Assembly (NCBI RefSeq): GCF_019399895.1
Contig: NC_091887.1
Coordinates: 372,001 to 436,000 of the forward strand
Source of the DNA: Cardiocondyla obscurior
Lineage: Eukaryota; Arthropoda; Insecta; Hymenoptera; Formicidae
Length of the DNA: 64,000 nt
Reading direction: 5' to 3'
The notes beneath the pieces were generated by a model that was not told the DNA's origin, made no database searches, and worked only from the letters and a program-made list of their open reading frames with translations. The first letter of the stretch is position 1, and every line of letters begins with the position of its first letter. This document shows positions 50,673-61,517 of the stretch, piece by piece. Made by a program: the position numbers and the translations under genes.

Positions 50673-52378
50673 ATGTTTGCTGCACTTTTCGCTTTCGTAC
50701 TCGTGACTACGTGTGCCGCAAAGGAGATACGTGAGTAAACGATAGCATTGATATTAATAAAAATGATATTAATATTATATGGAAATATTAATAAAGTTTT
50801 AATATATTTTTTTTTAAAGTTGTGAACAAATTATCGTGTGCAGCTAATTTTTCGTCTATTTTTACCAACGCTAATTAAATTTAATTCCAATTAAATTTAT
50901 TTTGTCTTTTTCTAAATTTTTTAAACTAAAAAAAAAATAATTTTGTAAAAGAAATAATATTAATTAACCCTCAAATGGAACACTGAGTTACGATAACTCA
51001 GTACAATTTTCATAAATGAAATTGATTAAAAACTTGTATTTTTTTTTCTTTAATTACACAAAATGCTTTAAAATTGATATATTAAATCCCGAGATATAAG
51101 GAAACCGATACGAGTAATGATTCGCTTGAGAATTAAACTAGAATTAATTCCACAAGACTAAAAAGTAGAAAATAAAAGAACTTCAAAACCGCAATTAATT
51201 ACTTTGCCTGCAAATGACTTACATTATCCCAACAATATTTTATAGAAATTATAAATTAGTTTTTACGCCGAGAAGAAAATACAAGTTTGCGTTTGTATAA
51301 TAATTATATTGCTATATGTTTAAGTTATTATTACATTAAAAATTAACTAGTTCGTCTTACGATGGAAAACAAAAAAAGAAAAAAAGTAAGGACAATTATG
51401 CTGAATCTTACTTTGTTCAATTGTTTTAAGACGTAATGAATCCTTGAATTAATTCCAATGCTCGTTTATGCAATAATGCGTTATTCATTGATTTTTTTAA
51501 AGAAGCATGCACGTGTGCTTCAAACTATTAATAGTGCACTTATTTATTTTTTTTTTTTTACTAAGTATATTAAATACATTTTTTTAGCGTCTTATATTCG
51601 TGTGTGTGGTCGCCAAGATGCCAACTACGCTGAGTGTGTCAAAGAAAATATCAATAATATGAGACCTAAAATTTGTACGGGAATGCCGGAGCTTGATATT
51701 CCTGCAGTCGAACCAATTAATGTCGACAAAATAGTCATTTATGACCTGGACAATCTTAAATTAAGTATCATGGATGGGAAAATAACAGGATTTTGCGACT
51801 TCGAGGTGGAAACTGTTACTATTAGCCCTGACAAAATGTCTATGGAATTTGAGGTCCTTTTCGAACATCTTAATTTGGATTCCATGTATGACTTTGATAT
51901 ACATGTATTGGTGCAGCTTGCTAATAAAGGAAAAGTTCACATTGCCACAGGTATGCAATCGACTTCGCATTAACGTAAGATAAAGATTTAAAAATTGTTC
52001 ACTTCGTAAGATATGAAAAAATTTGTATTTTTATCGTAAAAATCACTAAAGCACGATTCTCTTTCCGCAGACAAAGTAAAAGGAAAAGTAGTTATAGATT
52101 TTAAAGAAGCGACTAAGGACAACGTAAAACAAATATATGTGGGAAAGACAAACACGAAGCTCGATATTAATACGTTCGTATACGAGTTCGATGATAGCGA
52201 AAAGGATTTAGTTCAATTACATGAAGTTATGAGAAATACGATATCCGAAAATGAAAATGATATTTTAAAGAAAGTTAGACCGGCATTAGAACAGATTGTC
52301 TCGAAAACTCTTCTTTCACTTGTTAACAAAATAACTGTCAATAGATTTGAGGAATTGTTTCCCGACCAAGCACCTTAA
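50673..52378 (+). CDS. takeout-like JHBP-domain protein F (3 exons, 242 aa)
   Basis: First of five tandem paralogues. The exons are 50673-50730, 51588-51950 and 52071-52378; GT-AG, phase 1. Residues 1-17, MFAALFAFVLVTTCAAK, are the signal peptide. Four cysteines lie in the N-terminal half: C26 and C36 (the family pair) and C49 and C89 (sub-family pair, in RPKIC and TGFCDF). The turn GMPELDIPAVEPINVDKI is typical. Exon 3 encodes the last strands and the amphipathic helix, ending with the FEELFPDQAP version of the family tail. A poly(A) signal AATAAA lies at 52457-52462, 79 bases after the stop. The product should be a small secreted lipid carrier; the ligand is unknown. The upstream module is shared with gene H. 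Confidence 0.93.
50731..51587 (+). other. first intron of gene F
   Basis: 857 bases, strongly AT-rich, with no exon recognised. A long open frame enters exon 2 from its last 130 bases, but the TTTTTTAG acceptor and the paralogue structure fix the exon start at 51588. Confidence 0.75.
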
Positions 52379-52928
52379 ATTAGTTTGAACCTCCAGGTGT
52401 ATCGTCGCGAAATGGAACGCCCGCATCTTACAATAGATTCAATCTAATAATTTAAGAATAAAGTATCGATATGTATCATATGCGTTACATTTAATGGTAA
52501 TAATAAAGAAGTAATATTTTAAAAATTAGCAAGTTACTAATTATGTTTAACAGCAGCATAGATTTGTACGAAGTAATTTAATAAAACTAATTTTTTTACT
52601 CACGATATGCTTACTAATTGTAAAACTTATTAATGTAGCTGCACATTTGCATTACGTACAAAGGAATCTCTTAATTATGTTACAAAACTACAACAAGATA
52701 TATATTTAGAATAGATAAAAAGGTTATCATTAGCATTATATTTAAAAGAGAAATAATACTTAATATAGCTGGATTTAAGAAAAACTGGTCGATCCGGTAA
52801 ATGTCTACTTTTGAATTTAATATTAAGCCCTGAACTTGTTAAGCAAATTCAAAGCTTCTTTTTAGTAAAATTCCCCACTTTAAGATCTGTCTGACCATGT
52901 GATCGTATAAAAACTAAAAAAACCGCAG
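52379..52928. other. intergenic region between genes F and G
   Basis: About 550 bases with the 3' flank of F and the upstream region of G. GACCATGTGATCGTATAAAAA near 52890-52912 loosely recalls the GATCATGCGC block of F and H but is not the same sequence. Confidence 0.5.
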
Positions 52929-52962
52929 TATAAAAAAGACTTTTTCATTTACGCCCGTCAGT
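52929..52962 (+). promoter_or_regulatory. core promoter of gene G
   Basis: TATAAAA at 52929-52935 and a TCAGT initiator at 52958-52962 (A at 52960) are spaced by 31 bases, the canonical arthropod distance. The leader before the ATG at 53089 would be about 129 nt. Confidence 0.6.
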
Positions 52963-53088
52963 ATAAAAGTAAACATAAAGGATATCACTACGTAAAACTT
53001 TGCTAAACCGTGTTTGCTCGTGTGGCTTCAGTTACATGTGTATTAAGATTATCTTGGTGTAATTTTTTAAAGTATTTTATAAAACAAA

Positions 53089-55416
53089 ATGTTATTCGCG
53101 CTCTTTGTTTTTGCGCTTGTTACTGCAAATGTCACAGCAAAACTGCGTAAGTAAATCAAGTTATTTATTACATATTTAATTGTGTTACAATATATCTCGA
53201 ATTATTATAACGCAACCCGTCAAAGTTTCGTTAAATTTGTGCGAAATAAAAATCGAGTTCTGATTAAAATGTTAATTAACATTAGTTTCAAATTTAAAAA
53301 AAAGATTCTAATTGTAATATATTAATATCGATTACATACTGGCAATCTCGAATAAAATAAATATAATAATGTTACACCTGCCGCATATTTAATATTGTGA
53401 AAAATACGTGATAATGTATAATAACGACGTTTATCTAAGAAAAAAATTTTTTTTAATAAAAGAAAAAAAAAAGAATTAGTTTTCTAATCACAGTTCTTAT
53501 ATATTTAATCAAGATAATAGTAACTATTAACTTCAACAAATTTTTTTGCCAAGAGTAATACGCTTTACTGTGTTGTAAATGTAGCAGATGCCGCAGGATT
53601 TAAAATCTCAAACGGAGATCATTTTAATACATAAATTAATATACAGAAATTTTGACATAAATCTTTTGTATGACAGCACTAAAAATACTTTTATCTTTTA
53701 TCTTAAGGCGAGTTATAAGTTGTGAACTACGATTAAATGTTCAAAAAAATTTTCTCATCTTTTACTAACACTCGTGTGTAATATTAAGTCATTCGAAATA
53801 ATTGATGTTTAATTATTTCATTAATACGTTCTAAAGTAATACTAAGTTGAATAGAATGTTGCTATTCTTCTGTTAAAAACTCTCGTGTGATTAAGTGACA
53901 TCATAAGTAGCTGTTATATAAATTATACATTTTGCAATTCAAATAAAAAAAAAAGATTAAGAGATATGTTAATAATTCCATTTGTTATAAACGGTGCAAT
54001 ATTAATATTCTTTTCAAGGATGAATAAACACGTGTCTGTATCTTTTGTGCTAATGCACATTACGTTGCAGCGCAAAAATTTTTTTCGCCATCGTTTTAGA
54101 TGGCTCGGACGAGTAGATTAATAATTGTATAAATAGTTTTAATTATAGAACAAAAATTAATTTTATATCAATTGGTTTACCGGCCGCAGTGTCGACGAAA
54201 TTTATTTCTTTTCTCGGAAACACTCCATTACCTATCAATATACATTTCGTGGTTAAAATTTGACGTATTCGCAGAGTAAAGATTCAACTCTCACGTTTTT
54301 TTTTCTTTTTTTAAGCAATAGTAAAAACCGTGGGTTATGTAAAAAATTAAAATATAATTTTAATTTATGATAATAAAAATAGCTTATGCATCTGCAGATG
54401 ACGAGTTAAGGAAAGCAGTTGAGAAATAAATATTAACATTAGCCGAGTCTATAAAAATCAATTAAGGCTTCTACTTAAACTCAAATAACTAATTATTAAA
54501 TCAGAACGCGCAAATTATTATTACTAGCATAACTTTGACCGGTTGTATCTTTAATAACATTATTTAAATTAAAGAATACGCAGTTTTAGTTTTAAGAAAA
54601 TTAATCTGAATCTTTTATTCCTTCTAGCTTACTATATTCATCCGTGTGGTCTCAAAAATCCGAATTACAATCAATGCTTTGCAAACAGCATTGAAATTAT
54701 AAAACCTAAGATCTGCTCAGGGATGCCGGAATTGAATTATCCAAGGGTCGAGCCAATAATTCTTAATGACTTAACTATTTACGATAATGTTAATGCTAAA
54801 TTAAGCCTTGATGAAGTGAAAGTGTATAACATTTGTAACTTTACCTTGAATTCCGTTGACGCAGATTTTAACGATAAAATGTATGCGAATTTGGAATTAA
54901 GATTTGATCATATTCACTTAGTTTCTACGTATAGTAGCGACATACATCTACTAGCACGTATTGCTCACAGAAGTACAGGTCATATTTTTTTAGGTAAGTA
55001 AAATAATTGACAAGCATCTTAACAATAAAGTATTTAATGTAATTCAGTTCAATAAATTAAAGAATTTTTAGATTTCTTATTTTTTTTTAACTCGTCAAAA
55101 TTTTCTTGCAGATAACGTAGATCTGAAAATGAAAATAGATTTTAAGAAGATAACTAAAAACGGCACGACAAACCTATACGTATCGAAAATGAAACTGAAT
55201 TTAATCATTAATGAATTTAATTATACGTTTAACGAAGACGATAAAAAAAAAGATATTTTGCAGGAAGTAATTCAAGATATTGTGACCAAGAATAAAAACG
55301 AAATTATTAGCAAAATTAAACCGGACCTAGAATTAAAACTGTCCAAGCAGTTTATTACAATTATTAATAATATATTATACAACCGTTACGCGGAGCTGTT
55401 TCCGAATCGAGTATAA
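53089..55416 (+). CDS. takeout-like JHBP-domain protein G (3 exons, 242 aa)
   Basis: Second tandem paralogue. The exons are 53089-53146, 54628-54993 and 55112-55416, all phase 1. Residues 1-17, MLFALFVFALVTANVTA, form a signal peptide very like that of F. C26, C36, C49 and C89 sit at exactly the positions seen in F. GMPELNYPRVEP replaces the usual acidic-hydrophobic turn, and a 3-nt longer middle exon separates it from its siblings. After the second junction the sequence keeps the DFKKITKNG and LYVSKMKL strands. The tail is YAELFPNRV. An AATAAA signal lies at 55503-55508. F and G look like the closest pair by signal peptide, length and Cys positions. Confidence 0.93.
53147..54627 (+). other. 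first intron of gene G
   Basis: 1481 bases of AT-rich sequence with no exon recognised; the longest first intron of the F-J group. Confidence 0.75.
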
Positions 55417-56484
55417 ACTGTCTGGAATAATTGGTTTAACTTGCATTATATCATTTGTCATAAATATAATTTTTTCTTTTTTAAGTTTTAAGTCATATAA
55501 TGAATAAAGAAACATTAATTACTTTTGTATTATTGAAGCAATAATGCATATTTTTACAATTTAATAATTATGTCAATGACATCATATTATAATTACAAAT
55601 ATATGTATGTATATTGGACCACGCAAAAAAAAAAAAAAAAAATGTTGAAGTGATTAACTCCTCACGTCTGATTAAACTCAAGATCAACGTCTGTAAGACC
55701 GAATTTATCGCGAGTCTCGTACTTAATCATGGTTTAAAAATAGAAGACTAAGGCTAATCAATCAAGTATACCTGTATAAATACGTGAAACACGATGTAAA
55801 ATGAGGCAGAATAATCATTTGTCATTTTTATAATCGATGCAAACGTAACACTTCTGCTAAGCGTGGGCAATGGGCGCCTACTTAATGACACAGGTCGACG
55901 TAAGCATAATTTCGTTATTTTTTGCCATCTAGTAAACAACAGCGACAAAATACGACTACGTCAACCTGAGTCACTTTACCAAAAACCCGAATTTTAAATG
56001 CAGAGATTTGTAATATTCAAAACAAGATGCGTGCTTTTAAAAGTAGAGAAATTAATCGCCGTCATAATAATCTGATGAAATAAAATAAAAAAAGAATCCC
56101 AATGCTTTTTCTGCTGTATTGTTTTAATGCAAATAAAATATTTCAAAAATAATTAACAATATCGCACATTGTGAAAAGAATTTACAACAATGTAACAATG
56201 TGTCTCACACGTTTACGTAAAATATGTTCTGCCTGGCATTCGAAAATAGTCTCTTTTGTAAAAAAAAAATTTAATAACTGTTTTTATAGTTAATAGCCTA
56301 CAAAACTTAAATGCAAAACTGCTGCTTAATTAAATATTCCGTTTTTTTATATTTTTTTTTTGTTTTTTCAATCCGCATTTGAAAATTATCCTGCTTTTTT
56401 AACCTTCTACACTGGTCTGACCAGTCAACTGCCTACGAAATAAATCTTTTTCTTACATCGTTTTCTTTTTATCTTACTTGCCAC
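55417..56484. other. intergenic region between genes G and H
   Basis: About 1.07 kb holding the 3' flank of G and an A run of about 18 bases at 55625. No coding remnant was detected. Confidence 0.55.
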
Positions 56485-56607
56485 ATGATCATGCGCAGAA
56501 GGAAAATATTAATTTTATTCTACGCATGTGCCACAAAATAAAAGTTGGATTTGAGGGGAGATGATAAAATAGAGCTGGAGAAAGAGGGTTTTACAACACG
56601 CATCAGT
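56485..56607 (+). promoter_or_regulatory. promoter of gene H with the F/H-shared module
   Basis: ATGATCATGCGCAGAA at 56485-56500 (identical to F), TCTACGCATGTGC at 56519-56531 and TTGAGGGGA at 56551-56559. An ATAAAATAG box lies at about 56564-56572 and a TCAGT initiator at 56603-56607. Spacing between blocks 1 and 2 is 33 bases shorter than in F, while blocks 2 and 3 keep nearly the same spacing. Confidence 0.6.
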
Positions 56608-56659
56608 AGTTCGACTAATCGTTGTTCCCGGTTTGCATTTGCCCAAATTATTCGTGAAA

Positions 56660-58043
56660 ATGTTCGAGAAGATTTTGTTTCATAGAAAGATCTTCTTTTC
56701 TTGGCATATGCTTGCCGCTTTTGTGGTTTTTAATTTTGCAACAATACGTGCGGATATACGTGAGTAAATGAGAATATTTCTTACATATTTCTTTACATCG
56801 TGCTGCAGAAATTAAAACTGCACCGTTTGCAAAAAGCTTATCGCGCTAACGCAAAATGTAAACACCTGACGGTTCAATTAATATGTAATTAGTTTGAGTT
56901 ATTCATGCCGCTGCAATTACAAATGTAATTTCTGATATAATATTTTCTTGCAATTTTAATTTATTGCTGTGAACATTGTATTAATCTTGAATATAGTGTA
57001 CGTGACATAATAAATGCATGATATTCGAAGGTTACGTGTTGCAGTAATAATATAAAATTGCTATAATTGTGCGCAGAGTTGAACAAACGAATAAAGCAGA
57101 GAATAAAAGTAAACGAAATATAAAAAAAAAAGGAACAAATATATTTTTAAAAAAACATAATTTAAAGAGCTACTAATTATTTCTTATATTTTTTATATTG
57201 CAACTTATTTTGCGGCTGATTAAAAAAGATAAATTAATTTTCACAGCGTCCTATATTAGAGCATGTGGTCGCAAAAATCCTAATTATGATCAATGTATCA
57301 TAAACAATCTGAACAACGTGAGAGATCACCTATGCGAAGGAATTCCGGAATTTAATCTTTCATCGATCGAACCGATAGTTATTGACAGAATAGCTGTCTT
57401 TGATGCTGAAAATTTCAAACTCCACGTCAAAAACGTTAAAGTAACTAGAGTTTGTGATTATACCGTGCAATATGCTCGCACAGATTCTAACAGGCTTTAC
57501 TTGGAATTAGAATTCAGATTTAATCGTCTCATCGTAAGTACCGAGTATGAGTTCAATGCACATGTGCTGGTGCCTCTTAAGAATGAGGGTTTGCTTTCCA
57601 TTAGTCTAGGTAAATAAAATGTTTTTTTCTTTTTTTAGTTTTTCATTAAGTTAATTTTATCTAAATTTATAGTCAATTATAATTAAAGGGAGAATTTATT
57701 TATTACTTTGCTAAAATTAGCGTAACGTCTTCCTTTATTTGCAGATAAACCATCAGCGAGAGCAAAAATGAATTTAAAAGTGGTGACAAAGAACGGCAAA
57801 AGCCAGATATACGTCTCGAAAATAAATACCAACATAAAAGTCTCATCGTTTGAATATAAGTTCGATAACGACGAGAAGGATCAATTGCATCAAATTCTTA
57901 ATAATTTTGTAGACAATAACAAAAACGATATTCTAACTAAAGTTTTACCAATATTTGAAAAAAAATTAGGAGAAATAATAATATCAATTTTTAATAGTGT
58001 AACCCGTTCCAATTATGAAAAACTGTTTCCTGAAACCGCATAA
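56660..58043 (+). CDS. takeout-like JHBP-domain protein H (3 exons, 253 aa)
   Basis: Third tandem paralogue. The exons are 56660-56759, 57247-57609 and 57745-58043, phase 1. From the first ATG the N-terminus is 14 residues longer than in F and G (a basic MFEKILFHRKIFFSW stretch before MLAAFVVFNFATIRA). The in-frame ATG at residue 17 would give a signal peptide of ordinary length, so either start is possible. C40 and C50 are the family pair, and C63 (RDHLC) and C103 (TRVCDY) the sub-family pair. GIPEFNLSSIEPIVIDRI replaces the PxxEP turn, losing one proline. The last exon ends YEKLFPETA. A probable poly(A) signal AATAAA lies at 58222-58227. Confidence 0.92.
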
Positions 58044-58571
58044 ATAGACAATTTAATCAATCGTTCATTTTTCGACAATATACTATCGCAGCAGCGAGAA
58101 ACAACTAACATAAATTTTATTATAAAATTTTATAAATTAGTAATGTAAGATTGTAAGTCACATAAAAATTATTTTAGAAAATTACGTATAGCATTACATG
58201 ATTTATGGAATCCTATCTAATAATAAAAAAAATTTCATACAATCGTTAAACTCTGTATTTAATCTGATGTATTCAGCAAAGTTCCGATACGGGGCAAACT
58301 AAATTTAATGCATTATAATTGGCATGGAAAAATTGCAAAATTAAATTTTTGCCAAATAAATATCAGGATTAGCTAAAAATATAAGCAATTAAAATTCGCA
58401 AGAAGAGTTGACTGAATAAGTCTAGCATTTTAATTAAAGTTTAAATTTTAAATAAGATGGGTGTGTCGGAAATACATTAAAAGATTAATCAATTTTAGGA
58501 GCGCCCGTGCTTCAGGTTTTAACAGTATACGTATAATTACACACATATGAAATGACAAAAGTATACGTCTG
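58044..58571. other. intergenic region between genes H and I
   Basis: About 530 bases, AT-rich; it holds the 3' flank of H and no other recognisable feature. Confidence 0.6.
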
Positions 58572-58580
58572 TATATATAA
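58572..58580 (+). promoter_or_regulatory. TATA box of gene I
   Basis: TATATATAA with initiation expected at about 58603-58610, around GTCAAACAGTGG. The leader before the ATG at 58651 would be only about 45 nt. The F/H module is not present upstream. Confidence 0.5.
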
Positions 58581-58650
58581 GCTTGACTAAATTCTATGGT
58601 TAAGTCAAACAGTGGAGTTTGTCAAAACTGCTCAATAGTCTACTGTTAAA

Positions 58651-59798
58651 ATGTTCGCTAAATGTATGTCTTTAATTTGGATAACGTTTCATGTATTCTT
58701 TGCTCTAACAACACATGTTATAATTGCAACGAATAGGTGTAAGTAAAATATTAAATGTAAAAAATATGTTTAACAATTAGCTTTTCTCTTACACGCAATG
58801 TCACGAATAAATTATATGTTATAAAATTATGTTTCATACGTCCGTTGTTTATTTCTAATTTTCTTTTTATACTTCAATTATTATCTTGGTTATTTTTATA
58901 AAATAATAATAAGTGGCATAAATCGAGCAATCAGTTTTAAGCAGTGACTTATAGAAAGTTATTTGACAGATTCGGACATCAACTTATGTGAACGGACAGA
59001 TCTCAACTATAATCAATGCATTGCGAGCAACATTATCAGTCTAAAAGATAAACTTTGTAAAGGGTCCGCAGAATTAAATATTCTACCAATCGAACCATTA
59101 GACTTCGACGATACAACTGTTATTGACGTAATTAATTTGAAATTGTATGTAAAAAATTCGAAAATGGATGGACATTGCAATTTCGATGTAAACTCCGTTC
59201 AAACTAGTTCCGACAGGCTTCAGTATAATTTGAAATATACATTAAAAAAAATTTATATAAATAGTACGTATGACTTTAACGTACGTCTGATAGTACCAAT
59301 CACTCGCGAAGGAAAACTATTCGTTACTGCAGGTAAATATAAATTATTTAATATTATTTTTATTAAAATGTAACTCGCATTAAAATAAAACAATGGGGCT
59401 TTGAATAAAACTTCTAGCCGAAGCTCCATGTTGAGCTTGAGTTGGTTAAAAGTTTTGAAATATATTATAAAATGCATCCTTTTTTTCTTTTAGATAATGT
59501 GGAAGTAAAAACAACCTTAAATTTGAAAGTGATAACCAGAAAGAATAAAACACACGTATACGCATCGAAGGCAAGCACGAACGTCAAGATTGCTAATTTC
59601 GACTACAAATTTGACGAAGGCGAAAAAGAATTAATCCAGCTGCATGAAATTTTTAAAAGTATTGTAGAGGACAACAGAAGTCTTGTTATAAAAAATTCTA
59701 TACCGACAATGGAAAAGAAACTTTCTCAAGTAACCATCGAATTATTCAATAACATAACTCAATCGAATTATGAAAAATTCTTTCCCGAAAACATTTGA
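58651..59798 (+). CDS. takeout-like JHBP-domain protein I (3 exons, 251 aa)
   Basis: Fourth tandem paralogue and the most compact. The exons are 58651-58738, 58970-59332 and 59494-59798, phase 1. The signal region starts MFAKCMSLIWITFHVFFALT and is longer than in F and G. The donor is T|GTAAGT; an overlapping AG|GTGTAA could be used but would break the phase. C36 and C46 are the family pair, and C59 (KDKLC) and C99 (DGHCNF) the sub-family pair. The entry differs from its siblings: the usual PSYIxxCGRK becomes YSDINLCERT, and GxPEL becomes GSAELNILPIEPLDF. Exon 3 ends YEKFFPENI. An NST glycosylation site lies in the strand before the second junction. Confidence 0.92.
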
Positions 59799-61398
59799 AC
59801 TGTCAAGATTTTTACAACAGAAAGTAATTTATTAAGTCTAAACTCTCTATGTTAATTTAACCTCTTTTTTTTTTTTTTTTTTTAACAATTTGCATTTAAA
59901 GATATACTATATACTTGTTTTTTTTTAATTATATGTTCATTTCATTTCGCTTTACCGGCGATACTTTGTTATAAATATTCATTTATTCTATTACAAATAT
60001 TATGCAAGTAAAATCAATATTATACGTAACGTTACCAATTGCACAATTGCATTTACATTTTGCAATAAAAACAGGATAGACTATTTAGTAGTGCAATTGT
60101 TGTACATTGTTAAACGCTTAAGATCTAGTTCGATAATAATTATTTCGCCATCTGTTATTAATAATGTAAAATTGGGAGAGAAATTTGAATCAAATTAAAA
60201 GTATATCATAAATATAATATAAATAAAAAAACAAAATTCAATGATTAATTATAATCTATATTTTTAACAAAGTCGTTTTTTTAATTAGATTTTATTCTCA
60301 ATTTATCTTTTGCATCTTTAAAATTTTACGTCAATATTAACGTTGCGAAGAGACTTTTTGTCGAGAATACATATTATTTCTTTCAAAGAATTACCCGTAT
60401 CTATGATCTGATATAAATATAATTATCTGTAATACTGAAATAAGATACTTTGTATGTTTGTCGAATAAAATTATTTATTCTAGTAGAAACTTATTTCCTG
60501 GTTTATATAATTTCAGTCTACATATATTAAATACTTTATTTTGTATAGAAATTACCTCCTACTGTTTGTCAAACTTTTCTGTAATTTTTTGTAAATAAAA
60601 ATTAATATGCTATAATTTTAATTCTTTTCTGTTCTCTCCCTTATTTTTTTGTTTTTCACTTAAGTGAAATATTTTTGGTCACAGTATTCGTTTTAATATT
60701 GTTTGACGATGATTCATTATACATCATGCATGTAATTATACGTGGAAAATCCAGAAAATTAAGTTTTCTGCTGAGTTTTATCACAATTATGCCACTATTA
60801 AAGCTTATATAAGTTCTGTTGCAATGTAATTACAAAATCTGAATGAAAAAAGACTAATTCTTTACAATGTAAATGCATAACGTATAAGTTCTTGAATCTG
60901 TAATATTGAGTTACTTTGCTAATCTCATTATTATTGTAAAATTTTACAAAAACGAAAGAAGATATTTATTATTAATAATTATTATTATATTTATTATTAA
61001 TATTTGAATAATTTATTTAATTTTAATATAGATACAATTTAATAATTATTGTTTTAATAATAATTATTATCAAACTTGAACGAATAATGTCTGCAAAGCA
61101 AAGAACGAAGAATTATATTAACTTTTTTAACAATCTTAAGCAAGAAATAATTTTTGCTGACTAACATATCTTCTTCTGACTTAATTAATTTTTTTTTTTT
61201 GAAAATTGATTTTCTGCAATAAATTATTTATCTTGTAATAATTATTTTTTTTTAGCATTATTATTCTACTAACACTGTTTTCACATAATTACAAGAAAAT
61301 GTGTAGAGATAAAAGATGAAAAGATGAAGCACACAGTATTTTGATACGCGTGCTGCTAAAAAAGTAGGAATTCAAAGATAATTGTAGGGGTAAAGAAG
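59799..61398. other. intergenic region between genes I and J
   Basis: 1.6 kb, extremely AT-rich, with a T run at about 59862-59883 and TTA/ATT-rich simple sequence near 60965-61075. No gene remnant was detected. Confidence 0.6.
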
Positions 61399-61432
61399 TA
61401 TATAAAACGAGCGCGCTCGTTTAAAATCAGTC
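61399..61432 (+). promoter_or_regulatory. core promoter of gene J with an internal palindrome
   Basis: TATATAAAA at 61399-61407 and a TCAGT initiator at 61428-61432 are correctly spaced (30 bases). Between them sits a 16-bp perfect palindrome, AACGAGCGCGCTCGTT (61406-61421). Just upstream, ATTGTAGGGG (61381-61390) recalls the TTGAGGGGA block of F and H. Confidence 0.6.
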
Positions 61433-61517
61433 TTGATTCATATCTGTTGCACAACGATTAGAATTATAAACTCTGTTAGTGTTTTAATAAGACATTGAAA
61501 AATATTAATTTCAAGAA

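Noticed and set aside
51458..51587. Extending exon 2 of gene F upstream to an in-frame ATG at 51458
   Set aside because: The TTTTTTAG acceptor and identical start of exon 2 in G, H and J show that the upstream part is intron.
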